Positions 1-7,996 of a stretch of 64,000 nt of DNA are shown here, one piece after another; position 1 is the first letter of the stretch, and each line of letters starts with the position of its first letter. The notes beneath the pieces are model-generated. The model searched no databases and had not been told where the DNA came from. It was given only the letters and a program-made list of their open reading frames with translations. The position numbers were made by a program, and so were the translations under genes. Source of the DNA: Flavobacterium algicola (GTDB taxonomy: Bacteria > Bacteroidota > Bacteroidia > Flavobacteriales > Flavobacteriaceae); assembly GCF_022399565.1 (NCBI RefSeq), contig NZ_JAJTUT010000001.1, forward strand, positions 186,001 to 250,000, read 5' to 3'.

Positions 1-95
1 CTTCCGTCTGCTTTTCTGCGAGCAATTGCGTGCTGTAAAATGTTCCATATCTCAGGTATTTGTTCTGTTGATGCTTTTTGAAATTGATGATTCAT
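1..95 (-). CDS. GNAT family N-acetyltransferase, N-terminal fragment (cut by window edge)
   Basis: An open frame starts at the ATG complementary to 93-95 and runs off the left edge of the window. Its 31 visible residues begin MNHQFQKASTEQIPEIW and continue through ILQHAIARRKADG. This resembles the N-terminus of GNAT acetyltransferases, where an IPxIWxIL helix is followed by an RRxxDG segment. The acetyl-CoA binding motif lies outside the window, so the family assignment is only probable. The substrate cannot be inferred. Confidence 0.55.
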   Translation of the reverse strand, partial: MNHQFQKASTEQIPEIWNILQHAIARRKADG

Positions 96-150
96 GAGAG
101 ACTTTTTTATTATAAATTTGTGGGTATTCCAACATTAGCTACGAAGAAAA

Positions 151-179
151 ACCCCATTAATAGTAATTACTAATGGGGT
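151..179 (-). terminator. Rho-independent terminator
   Basis: A 9-bp perfect stem (accccatta / taatggggt) has an 11-nt loop. It is flanked by an A-rich tract on the left, which gives a U-tract on the minus strand, and by a run of T on the right. It can therefore end the minus-strand gene stopping at 197 and may work in both directions. Confidence 0.8.
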
Positions 180-196
180 ATTTTTTTAAAACTGTT

Positions 197-1012
197 TCAA
201 TTAGATAATTGTTTCTCGTCGCTTTTTTTAATGTAGGGAAGAAAAAGAGAGTCATACATTTCTCTAACCATTTCAACTATGTCTGAATCTGTATTATGTT
301 CGCTTCCGCCCTCAATAGGTGGTTTAGGATCATACTCTAGATCAAGCATTACAATTTTTGTATAATTGTCTCCCGCAATGTCGCGAACTATGGCCAAACT
401 CATATCTATACCTGCAGACACACCTGCACTTGTCCAATATTTTCCACTGTTGGTATATCTTCTGTTGACAACATTAATATTAAATTTATCTTTCAAAAGT
501 TTTTTTCCATACCAGTGCGTCGTAGCTTCTTTGCCATTTAACAATCCAGTTGCAGCAAGAATCCAAGCTCCAGTGCAAACACTGGCTGTGTATTTGGAAG
601 TTTTATCAATCTCTTTGATCCAGTTTAATAAGACAGTATCTTTGGTCAAAGCATAGGTTTCATTCATACCGCCGGGAATTACTAATATATCTAACTGCTT
701 TACGTCATCAATAGATTTTTCGCACTCTACCTTCATTCCGTTCATGGTAGTAATTATTCCTTTTTTTCTACCTACAAAAAAGACTTTCACTCCCATTAGA
801 GCATTGAAAACATGAAACGGTCCCATTGCGTCCAAAACGGCATAGTTATCATACAACAGAATTCCCACTGTCTTGATAGGAACCTTTGGTTCTGGATACA
901 TTTCAGCCATTAATTGCTCATGGCTTTTGACGGGCTTTACAGTTTCTTCTTTTTTATTATTACACGATGCAACCAATAGCATCAATGCAAATGACATCAT
1001 TATTTTTTTCAT
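197..1012 (-). CDS. Exported DJ-1/PfpI family lipoprotein
   Basis: This 271-residue protein starts with a lipoprotein signal (MKKIMMSFALMLLVASC, lipid Cys17), so it should be anchored outside the cytoplasm. The rest is a DJ-1/PfpI (class I glutamine-amidotransferase-like) fold. It shows GILLYDNYAVLDAMGPF near residue 50, an IPGG turn at about 112, and a nucleophile elbow ASVCTGAW with Cys146, followed by ATTHW. This arrangement resembles the isonitrile hydratase and AraC-associated PfpI branch. The reaction is unknown, and an exported lipoprotein form is unusual because most family members are cytoplasmic. It lies 52 bp downstream of a TonB-dependent receptor on the same strand and is followed by a terminator, so the two may be co-transcribed. 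Confidence 0.85.
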   Translation of the reverse strand: MKKIMMSFALMLLVASCNNKKEETVKPVKSHEQLMAEMYPEPKVPIKTVGILLYDNYAVLDAMGPFHVFNALMGVKVFFVGRKKGIITTMNGMKVECEKSIDDVKQLDILVIPGGMNETYALTKDTVLLNWIKEIDKTSKYTASVCTGAWILAATGLLNGKEATTHWYGKKLLKDKFNINVVNRRYTNSGKYWTSAGVSAGIDMSLAIVRDIAGDNYTKIVMLDLEYDPKPPIEGGSEHNTDSDIVEMVREMYDSLFLPYIKKSDEKQLSN

Positions 1013-1064
1013 TGTTTAGTTTTAAAATAAAGAGCAATATATTATAGTACCTTAGATGTTTATA

Positions 1065-3386
1065 TTAAAATTTTGTTGATAATGTAACTCCCAACATTCT
1101 TGGACTTCCTAATAAATAAGAACCATAACCCCAAGCCAAATAGCGAGCATCATTGAGATTGCGAACCCAAAAAGCAAGATCTACCTTTTTGCTGGTAACA
1201 CCTACCCTAGTATTTATCATTCCATAACCCTCTTGACTTTCAGTATTTTCAAAATTTAACTGATATTCACCTAAGTAACGGTATTCACCTCGTATGAAAG
1301 CGATTATATTTTGTTTTGATTTTGTAAAAGGAATATTATATTGTACTGCTAACATAGATTGAAAATTTGGGTTGTAAATAGCCTTATTCCCTTTGTAATC
1401 CTTAACTGTAAATGTTATATTATCAAATAATTCTAATTTTTTATACTTGCTATTTGAGGTGCTTGCTGTCCATTCTACTTGTAAATTTTTTATAGGGATG
1501 GCTACAACTTCTGCTTCAATTCCTAAATTGTTCATATTCCCAACATTTAGCGTAGCATAATTTACACCATCACTACTAGTTGTAACTTGTTGGTCTTTTT
1601 GCTGAAAATAGAAAGCGGTAAGGTTTAGTTTTAATTTATTATTGAACAGATTGTTTTTACTTCCAACTTCATAATTATCTGACTTTTCTGGGTCAAAAAT
1701 GGGATTATTTGTATTATTGAAATTAAAGCCCCCAATTCTAAATCCTTTTGTATAAGACGAATACAAAATTGAATTTTCGTTTATTTTATAATTCAAAATT
1801 AGTTTTGGAGTAAAAGCGTTAAAAGTCTTATCTACTTCGGTATCATCTGATAAGATTGTTTTAACATCGTCTTTTACCAAAGAGGAATTTTGGGTCAATG
1901 CCCTGTCCTCTACATCATATCTTACACCAAAGGTTACATCAAGCTTAGTAGTAAATTCATAAGTTGTTTGACCGTAAAAAGCTGCTCCTTTATTATTCCT
2001 CAATCCATTTGTAATTGTAGTGTAAGGCGCTGTAGAATCATACAAAGTATAATCTTCTTCATAAAAAGTATTATATACAGTTGTCGTTTTTTCGGCGAAC
2101 AAATAAGAACCCACAGTCCATTTTAGCCTGCTATCACTGGCTGGCGACGAAAATCGAAATTCTTGAGTAAATTGTTTAGATTTTGTAGCATTTTGACCGC
2201 TGATTAATTTATCGGCAGTAAAATCGTAATCAAATTTTCCTGGAAACCATATTTCAAAATTGATTCCAGCCGTTATAGATGAAAAATTGAATTTTTCACC
2301 AAAGTAATTTATCGACATGGAGGTGTTAACATTACTCCTTTTTTCGGTATTATCATAATTACCAAATGCTTGATAAGGCTGTTCTAGTGCAATGCTTTTT
2401 GAAGTCACCCACGGGTACGCCCCTTTATCTGTATTCCCTTCCGAACGTACATTTAAGCCCATTGTCCATTTATCAGAGAATAAATATTTTAGTCCAAAGT
2501 TACCGCTGAGTGCTTTTCTACTGTCAAAATCTTTTGTATTTAGTGTTCCATTTTCATATATAGAACCGCGCTTGTTTAATTGCAGAGCCACATCCATAAA
2601 TAATTTATCTTCAACCAATGGGGTATTAAAACCAAGACTATATCGTTGCTGTTCGTAATTCCCTAAATCTACACTAGCATATCCAGATGTATTGTTGGTT
2701 GGATTTTTGGTAACAACATTTAAAACACCACTAAATGAATTTCGACCGTATAACGTACCTTGAGGACCGCGAAGAATTTCTATTCTTTCGATATTATTAA
2801 AATTTAGAGGCGCAGAGTAAAAGTCAAATTGGTAAACGCCATCTACATACGTGGCTACTGCTTGTTCTGTTGTAAAGCCCATCGCGCCTCTAAAGTTGAG
2901 AAAATTAGATCCCGAACTGTTACCATGTTCAATCGTAAAAGCGCTAGGAGCTAGTGCTGTAATATCTGTAATATTCCACACTCGATATTCTTCCATTTTT
3001 TTTGCATTTAGCACCGTAACTGCTATTGGTGTCTTTTGCATGTTACTTTCTACTTTATCAGCAGTTACCACTACTTCTTCCAAAGATTGAGATTCATCAG
3101 ACAATACTACAGCAACGTCTAAAATTTGGTTTCCAATTACAACTTGCTGGACTTTGGTCGCATAACCCAGTGCGCTAATTTTAAACTGATATTTACCCGA
3201 ACTTAGAACTAGAGAAAAATTTCCTTCGGAATCTGCAACGGCTTTAGTAGAACTATTCAATACAGAGACCGTCGCATAACGAATTGCTTCTCCTGATTTT
3301 GAACGGACTGTGCCTTTAAGATTTTGAGCAAAACTGCTAGTTGCCCATAGACATAATAATACAGTAATGATATTTTTATATAGCAT
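1065..3386 (-). CDS. TonB-dependent outer-membrane receptor
   Basis: This 773-residue protein has a signal peptide ending at about residue 20 (SSFAQ). A carboxypeptidase-regulatory-like beta-sandwich covers about residues 22-98, a plug domain about 113-225 (IEILRGPQGTLYGRNSFSG is the conserved plug motif), and a 22-strand barrel runs to the C-terminal Phe. It should take up a ligand through the outer membrane using TonB energy. The length and plug resemble siderophore or metal-chelate receptors rather than the 1000-residue SusC type, but the ligand is not readable from sequence. A small cysteine-motif protein sits immediately upstream and a DJ-1-like lipoprotein downstream on the same strand, which suggests a three-gene unit possibly linked to metal handling. 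Confidence 0.9.
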   Translation of the reverse strand: MLYKNIITVLLCLWATSSFAQNLKGTVRSKSGEAIRYATVSVLNSSTKAVADSEGNFSLVLSSGKYQFKISALGYATKVQQVVIGNQILDVAVVLSDESQSLEEVVVTADKVESNMQKTPIAVTVLNAKKMEEYRVWNITDITALAPSAFTIEHGNSSGSNFLNFRGAMGFTTEQAVATYVDGVYQFDFYSAPLNFNNIERIEILRGPQGTLYGRNSFSGVLNVVTKNPTNNTSGYASVDLGNYEQQRYSLGFNTPLVEDKLFMDVALQLNKRGSIYENGTLNTKDFDSRKALSGNFGLKYLFSDKWTMGLNVRSEGNTDKGAYPWVTSKSIALEQPYQAFGNYDNTEKRSNVNTSMSINYFGEKFNFSSITAGINFEIWFPGKFDYDFTADKLISGQNATKSKQFTQEFRFSSPASDSRLKWTVGSYLFAEKTTTVYNTFYEEDYTLYDSTAPYTTITNGLRNNKGAAFYGQTTYEFTTKLDVTFGVRYDVEDRALTQNSSLVKDDVKTILSDDTEVDKTFNAFTPKLILNYKINENSILYSSYTKGFRIGGFNFNNTNNPIFDPEKSDNYEVGSKNNLFNNKLKLNLTAFYFQQKDQQVTTSSDGVNYATLNVGNMNNLGIEAEVVAIPIKNLQVEWTASTSNSKYKKLELFDNITFTVKDYKGNKAIYNPNFQSMLAVQYNIPFTKSKQNIIAFIRGEYRYLGEYQLNFENTESQEGYGMINTRVGVTSKKVDLAFWVRNLNDARYLAWGYGSYLLGSPRMLGVTLSTKF

Positions 3387-3445
3387 TGTGAGATTTGATT
3401 AAATTTATAAATATAATAGTGAGGCATATTACATAATAATGCCGC

Positions 3446-3469
3446 GATTCACTTTGAAGTAAGTGAATC
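3446..3469 (-). promoter_or_regulatory. Perfect 9-bp inverted repeat between the small gene and the TonB receptor
   Basis: GATTCACTT and AAGTGAATC form a perfect 9-bp palindrome with a 6-nt centre. It lies 60-83 nt upstream of the receptor start, in the gap between two minus-strand genes. No U-tract follows, so a simple terminator is unlikely. It could be an operator or an mRNA hairpin that adjusts expression of the receptor. This is inference from position only. Confidence 0.4.
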
Positions 3470-3498
3470 AATCTGTGAACTGAGCATTCACAAAAAAA

Positions 3499-3885
3499 TT
3501 ATATTAAATTTAATTTTGGAGGTCGAAAAATCCCATCTAGATGTAAAAAACTAAATTGTAATAAAAAATTGCTAACAGGTTGGTTCCTTTTTTTGAAAAA
3601 ATAGTGACTTTCTATTCTAGTGTAGACAGGTTGTATATAAATTGAAATTTCTATTTTTTCTTTCTGAGATTTCGGAATTTGCTTGCTTTCTTCATCTTCT
3701 GCTTTCTTCAACCTTTTAGAAAGTTGACAATTTCCTTGACATTTGTTAACTTTAATTTCTTTCTGCACGCACAGATTTGCGGCAATATATTGTTGGTTTA
3801 CTTTAAAATCAATATAAATCCACATCTTGCTGAAAGGTTGCAAGAAGATGAGACTTACTAATACTATGACTGTTGTCTTTTTCAA
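3499..3885 (-). CDS. Small exported protein with CX9CX3C motif
   Basis: This is a 128-residue protein with a hydrophobic N-terminal segment (residues 4-25) that is either a signal or an anchor. The central motif is Cys39-X9-Cys49-X3-Cys53 (NKCQGNCQLSKRLKK), followed by a lysine-rich charged stretch. The C-terminus ends in IFRPPKLNLI. I recognise this pattern (a C..CxGxC cluster followed by a Lys-rich stretch and a final F-x-PPK) as a recurrent small protein of Flavobacteriia near TonB receptors. I know of no assigned function. The three clustered cysteines suggest metal binding. It is encoded directly upstream of the TonB-dependent receptor, 112 bp away on the same strand. Confidence 0.75.
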   Translation of the reverse strand: MKKTTVIVLVSLIFLQPFSKMWIYIDFKVNQQYIAANLCVQKEIKVNKCQGNCQLSKRLKKAEDEESKQIPKSQKEKIEISIYIQPVYTRIESHYFFKKRNQPVSNFLLQFSFLHLDGIFRPPKLNLI

Positions 3886-4013
3886 ATCGACTGCAAGTTA
3901 GATTTTTAATTTTATTTTATTTCACAATCTTACTTTTTTACAAGGTTAAATTATAAATAAATATATACTGATGCCATACAATTACAGTACATCACAAACT
4001 AAGGCAATTAAAG

Positions 4014-4682
4014 TTAAATGCTACTTACAATTTTCCCAGCATCCATATGAATAATTCGTGTTGCTAATATTTGAGCTTCAGCGGTATCGTGCGTTACCAT
4101 GACAAAAGTAGTAAGGAACTTTTTATGGATTTTTTTTACTAGATCCTGAAGATTTGCTCGTGTCTCAGCGTCAAGAGCCGAAAAAGGTTCATCCATTAGT
4201 ACAATTTCGGGCTGGTGTGCAATTGCTCTTAAAATACCTACTCTTTGACGTTGACCACCACTTAGTGCATCTGGAAATTTATCTAGAACTTCTTCATCCA
4301 AATCAACTAAAGGTAACAATTCTTGAATACGACGTCGGCAATATGCTTCATCGTACTTATTCAGTTTCAGACAATAACACATATTTTGATACGCGGTAAG
4401 GTGCGGAAAGAGAGCTCCTTCCTGAAGTACATATCCCATTTTTCTTCGCAATTGGTACATTTCCCATTGGATGCTATTTTTGCCAATAATTTCAATCTCT
4501 CCCCCATCTTGCGTAATCAGACCATTAATTAAACGTAATAAAGTAGATTTACCACACCCACTTCTACCGGTGAGACAAATAAATTCGCCTTTCTCTACCG
4601 TACAAGAGATGTTATTTAAAACGCTTTTGGCCCCATAGGAAAAGCTTACGTCTGTAAAACGTATAATCACTGAACTACTCAT
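4014..4682 (-). CDS. ABC transporter ATP-binding protein, OpuC/glycine-betaine type
   Basis: This 222-residue ATPase carries all motifs: Walker A GRSGCGKST at 39-47, Q-loop Gln87 (VLQEGALFPH), signature LSGGQRQR at 140-147, Walker B VLMDEP with Asp164/Glu165, and H-loop His198. It lacks the C-terminal CBS domains found on many OpuA/OpuC ATPases, which explains the short length. The first 8 bp overlap the end of the permease/binding-protein fusion gene, so translation is probably coupled. Together they should form a complete importer for quaternary-amine or related osmolytes. The substrate is inferred from the partner and is not certain. Confidence 0.9.
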   Translation of the reverse strand: MSSSVIIRFTDVSFSYGAKSVLNNISCTVEKGEFICLTGRSGCGKSTLLRLINGLITQDGGEIEIIGKNSIQWEMYQLRRKMGYVLQEGALFPHLTAYQNMCYCLKLNKYDEAYCRRRIQELLPLVDLDEEVLDKFPDALSGGQRQRVGILRAIAHQPEIVLMDEPFSALDAETRANLQDLVKKIHKKFLTTFVMVTHDTAEAQILATRIIHMDAGKIVSSI

Positions 4683-6222
4683 TTAGGTTGCTTTTTAAAT
4701 GTTGAAGAAATAATTTTGCTACAGTTTGTGGGTCTTTCTTTTGTACTTCTACTTCATAATTTAACTGCATCATTTTTTGAGTAGTAATTTTTTGATTTAG
4801 CTGTGTTAGTAAATTCTCTAATTGTGGGAATCTTTCCAGCACTTCTTCTCTAACTACTATACCAGCTTCATAACTGGGGAAATAATTTTTATCATCTGTC
4901 AAGACTTTTAAATTAAGGGCTACAATTTTTGCATCTGTAGTAAAAGCATCAATAGCATTTACCTTTCCTTCTACCATGGCATTGTATCTTAAATTTATAT
5001 CCATTTCATGAAGTGAAGCAAATTTGAAATTATATTTTTTGACCAATCCTTTGTAAGCATCAGAACGCTCGAAAAAATCAAATTCGGCTCCAAAATCGAA
5101 CTGATTGCTATAATTGGCTAAATTCGAAAATGTATTAATATTAAATTTTTGAGCCAAACTATCTGGAATTGCAAGTGCATAAGTGTTATTAAATCCAAGT
5201 AATCCCAACCATTTCATATTGTAGTTCTCTTGATATTTCTTTTGCATGAGTGTAAAGTCGACCTGATTATTTGAAGGTAATTTTTCATTAAGTACATTCA
5301 TCCACCCAGTTCCCGTATACTCTACATATAAGTCCAGTTCTCCATTGGTCATCGCAGGATGAATGTTTGTTGTTCCTCCACCAATTCCAAATTTTCTAAT
5401 AACTTTTATATCTGTTTCATTCTCAATTAACTGTGCTATTATTTCACCCAATATAAATTGCTCACTAGTTGGTTTGGAAGCAACCGTAATTGTATTTGAC
5501 TTATTTGATTGTGAAGGCCAGGTGTAAACTGCAGCCGCAAAAAGAACTACAAAAAGAACCACCATATTTAAATATACTATTCTTTTTTCTCTTTTTGAGG
5601 CGTTATTGCTTACCACTCTCACAAGCCTATTCTCAAAAACGCCTACCCATTGATCACTTAAAATAGCCATGAGCGACACTCCAAGTGAACCTGCCACAAT
5701 CATAGGAGTGTTCATTGTGTTAAGCCCTCTAAAAATGGCTTGACCCAAACCTCCCGCTCCAATTAGCGCAGCCAGACCAGTCAGTGCTACAAGCATCACA
5801 GTGGTTATGCGCAACCCTGAAAGTATTGCTGGCAAGGATAAAGGCAAGTATATATCTTTGAAAAGCTGATACTTATTAGCACCCATTCCTTTAGCTGCTT
5901 CGACAATATCGGGTCGTACTTCAGCAAGGCCTGTATAAGTACTTCTCACCATAGGTAATAAGCCATACAGTAACAATACGATTAACGCATTTTTTAACCC
6001 AATTCCAACTAGCGGAATTAGCAAACCAAACATTGCAATTGATGGTATTGTATACAAAAAATTTACCAGCGGTAAAATAAATGTTCTCGATTTGGCCGAG
6101 TAGAAAACCCAGACACCCAATAAGAATCCAATTACAGTGGTTATTGCCAATGCACCAAAAGAAATTAATAGGTGCTCTGACAAAAGCTGCAGGAAATACT
6201 CTTTTCGATCGAGAAGTATCAT
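4675..6222 (-). CDS. Fused ABC permease and osmolyte substrate-binding protein
   Basis: This 515-residue protein combines two functions. Residues 1 to about 205 are an OpuCB/ProW-type permease with several membrane segments and the EAA-like loop (VEAAKGMGANKYQLFKDIYL). After another membrane segment at about 215-235, residues 240-515 form an OpuCC/OpuAC-type (QAT family) ligand-binding domain. That domain contains TVASKPTSEQFILGEI and GELDLYVEYTGTGW, the latter being the conserved YTGT region. The binding domain is thus tethered to the membrane on the periplasmic side, a sensible layout in a diderm. Such fusions are known (OpuA/BusA-type). The gene overlaps the downstream ATPase gene by 8 bp. 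Confidence 0.9.
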   Translation of the reverse strand: MILLDRKEYFLQLLSEHLLISFGALAITTVIGFLLGVWVFYSAKSRTFILPLVNFLYTIPSIAMFGLLIPLVGIGLKNALIVLLLYGLLPMVRSTYTGLAEVRPDIVEAAKGMGANKYQLFKDIYLPLSLPAILSGLRITTVMLVALTGLAALIGAGGLGQAIFRGLNTMNTPMIVAGSLGVSLMAILSDQWVGVFENRLVRVVSNNASKREKRIVYLNMVVLFVVLFAAAVYTWPSQSNKSNTITVASKPTSEQFILGEIIAQLIENETDIKVIRKFGIGGGTTNIHPAMTNGELDLYVEYTGTGWMNVLNEKLPSNNQVDFTLMQKKYQENYNMKWLGLLGFNNTYALAIPDSLAQKFNINTFSNLANYSNQFDFGAEFDFFERSDAYKGLVKKYNFKFASLHEMDINLRYNAMVEGKVNAIDAFTTDAKIVALNLKVLTDDKNYFPSYEAGIVVREEVLERFPQLENLLTQLNQKITTQKMMQLNYEVEVQKKDPQTVAKLFLQHLKSNLNE

Positions 6223-6340
6223 AATGGAATTGTATATTATTTATGTAATGAAGTTGTCTTATGTGAAATGATGTCGTATCTAGTTCTAATCACACAAATT
6301 TTTAATTTAAATTAATGTAACAATAGAAACTACTGTAGTA

Positions 6341-6952
6341 TTAGTACAGTTCTTTCCACTTTATCTTTTTCTGTATTTCCTCAAAGCTATAATCTCCAAT
6401 TTGCAAAATTTCACCCTTTTCATTTATATAACCTTGCTGTTCACATGAAATTGAAAAATGATGACATCCACCTTCCTCTTCGTGATTACCCCAAGGTATT
6501 TTTTCACAATTTCGGCCAATTATTGCTTTGCCCTTATGAAACGATGTTACCATTTCAAATTGAGGTTGGATAATGATTTTACCGCTGCTATCTGCAAAAC
6601 CAATTTTGTTTTGATCATCTACAATCCGTATTTTATTTTCTATAAGTCCATCAGGTGATGGTTCTCCTATAGAGGTATTATAAACTTTAAATAAGAGTTT
6701 TTCATTGATATCAATTGCACACCAGCCACTCTCATCCCTCATACTAAAAATCGCAAAATTCTCATAATCATTTCCATTAAATGAAAATATGTATTTAGAA
6801 GAATCGAGTTCTTTGACCATCTCCCCTTTTTCGTTAACAATATGATAAATAGACTTATAGTTTAAAATATCTTCCTCATATATTTTGAATTTCTTTTGCG
6901 CATTTGCAAAAGCGAACATAAACAGAATTACTGCTATAAAATAATTTTTCAT
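6341..6952 (-). CDS. Secreted WG-repeat protein
   Basis: This 203-residue protein has a signal peptide (MKNYFIAVILFMFAFANA). The body contains WG/KWG-type repeats with the pattern xIGFADSSGKIIIQPQFEMV at about 115-135 and a second GYINEKGEIL near 174-183. These beta-hairpin repeats are common in Bacteroidetes secreted proteins and usually mediate binding, but no enzymatic role is known. The length is short for the family, with only two or three repeats. It is a single gene with no evident operon partner; the OpuC-type genes lie 118 bp downstream on the same strand. Confidence 0.7.
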   Translation of the reverse strand: MKNYFIAVILFMFAFANAQKKFKIYEEDILNYKSIYHIVNEKGEMVKELDSSKYIFSFNGNDYENFAIFSMRDESGWCAIDINEKLLFKVYNTSIGEPSPDGLIENKIRIVDDQNKIGFADSSGKIIIQPQFEMVTSFHKGKAIIGRNCEKIPWGNHEEEGGCHHFSISCEQQGYINEKGEILQIGDYSFEEIQKKIKWKELY

Positions 6953-7243
6953 TTTCTAATTTTCTTTATCACTATTATTTCCATTCTATCAAGACATCTA
7001 TTTCAAATAGCAATATACCAAAAATAGCGCTAATGACTGTTTCATTTTATCACAGATTAATACTCTAATTGAAAGTTATGATTTAAATTTTTTGACTGGT
7101 TAAAAAAGTTTAGTGAAGTTATTATTTTACGAAGAGTGAAATTCTTGAAAATACGGCGCAGTAACGATAACTAGCATTTATAGAAACGTTAAAAATTTAG
7201 TGAACCAATTAAATTTATATAACGATATTTCATAATTACAAAA
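6953..7243. other. Intergenic stretch without a recognised gene
   Basis: I saw no supported gene in this 291-bp AT-rich stretch between the WG-repeat gene and the structured repeat element. Both strands contain frequent stops. It should hold the promoter of the minus-strand WG-repeat gene, but no clear -7/-33 pair stands out. Confidence 0.5.
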
Positions 7244-7390
7244 GGCTGCGTTAGGGATAGCAGTAAATAGCCCACAAACGAGCAAAGCGATAGCGGAGCT
7301 AGTTGAGGACTTGTAATGAATAGCCCGACACCCATAAAATAAGGGTAGTTACAATCTACTTTCCCTTATTTTATGGGTGGAACGCCCAAA
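7244..7390 (+). repeat. Flavobacterial intergenic repeat element with 17-bp hairpin
   Basis: The element begins GCTGCGTTAGGGATAGCAG, passes through AATAGCCC blocks and ends GGTGGAACGCCC. It contains a perfect 17-bp stem (7329-7345 with 7363-7379) around a 17-nt loop that itself has GTAG/CTAC pairing. The wording 'TTAGGGATxGCAG ... AGCCCGAC-hairpin-GAACGCCC' matches a dispersed repeat I recognise from many Flavobacterium genomes. It lies at the end of a minus-strand gene and probably acts as a structured RNA or terminator-like repeat. No protein is encoded. Confidence 0.65.
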
Positions 7391-7431
7391 TTGATGAATT
7401 AACTGGTCTTTGAGAAAGCTATTGCTCAAAA

Positions 7432-7469
7432 AAAAGCTCTAAATACTAGACTACGTACTTAGAGCTTTT
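7432..7469 (-). terminator. Rho-independent terminator
   Basis: AAAAGCTCTAA pairs with TTAGAGCTTTT (11 bp, 16-nt loop). On the minus strand it is followed by a run of U (complement of the eight A at about 7428-7435). It ends the minus-strand gene that stops at 7484. Confidence 0.85.
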
Positions 7470-7483
7470 AGATAAATTGTTTA

Positions 7484-7984
7484 TTATTTTTGGTATAAAA
7501 GGGACTGAATTACTTCAAAAGATAATGTTTGGTCCTCGTTTACAAAATACTTGAGCAATGCTTCGCCCCATATTTCGCCATCGCTATAATCGACTATAAT
7601 CCATCGGTGATTGAGAATTTTAATTTTATTAATCACAAATTTATTAGCGCCTATTTGATCTTGACCCGTGTATGGATTTCCTTTTGGATTGGCATTTAAG
7701 TCCATTAATCGTTCTTTAACAAAAGGTATTAATTTTTCATACTGAATCATTTTTTCTTGATCGTCGCTATCGAAATAGTTTTGAGCATTTTCGTTATTGT
7801 CTAATGAAAAATAGTTAGCATCTGATAGTTTGGTGCTTACGGATGACAAACTGTCTTTTAACTTTTTGGTCACTCTTGTATAGCGTTCCTGCTCAAATTT
7901 AACTTCTGCGGCATAATAAGCGTAGGTAAAAATATTGGTAAGGACTAGTAGAATAAAAACATAGAGTAAAAATGATCTTTTCAT
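7484..7984 (-). CDS. Membrane-anchored conserved protein of unknown function
   Basis: This 166-residue protein has one N-terminal membrane segment (residues 5-25, LLYVFILLVLTNIFTYAYY). A helical, charged region at about 28-90 is likely to form a coiled coil. The C-terminal half contains ANPKGNPYTGQDQIG and ILNHRWIIVDYSDGEIWGEALLKYF. I do not recognise a characterised family, though the protein looks typical of Flavobacteriaceae. The C-terminal globular part should lie in the periplasm. It sits 12 bp downstream of an MBL-fold hydrolase gene on the same strand and the pair ends at a terminator, so they form a two-gene operon. Confidence 0.75.
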   Translation of the reverse strand: MKRSFLLYVFILLVLTNIFTYAYYAAEVKFEQERYTRVTKKLKDSLSSVSTKLSDANYFSLDNNENAQNYFDSDDQEKMIQYEKLIPFVKERLMDLNANPKGNPYTGQDQIGANKFVINKIKILNHRWIIVDYSDGEIWGEALLKYFVNEDQTLSFEVIQSLLYQK

Positions 7985-7996
7985 TTCAAAATTTAA

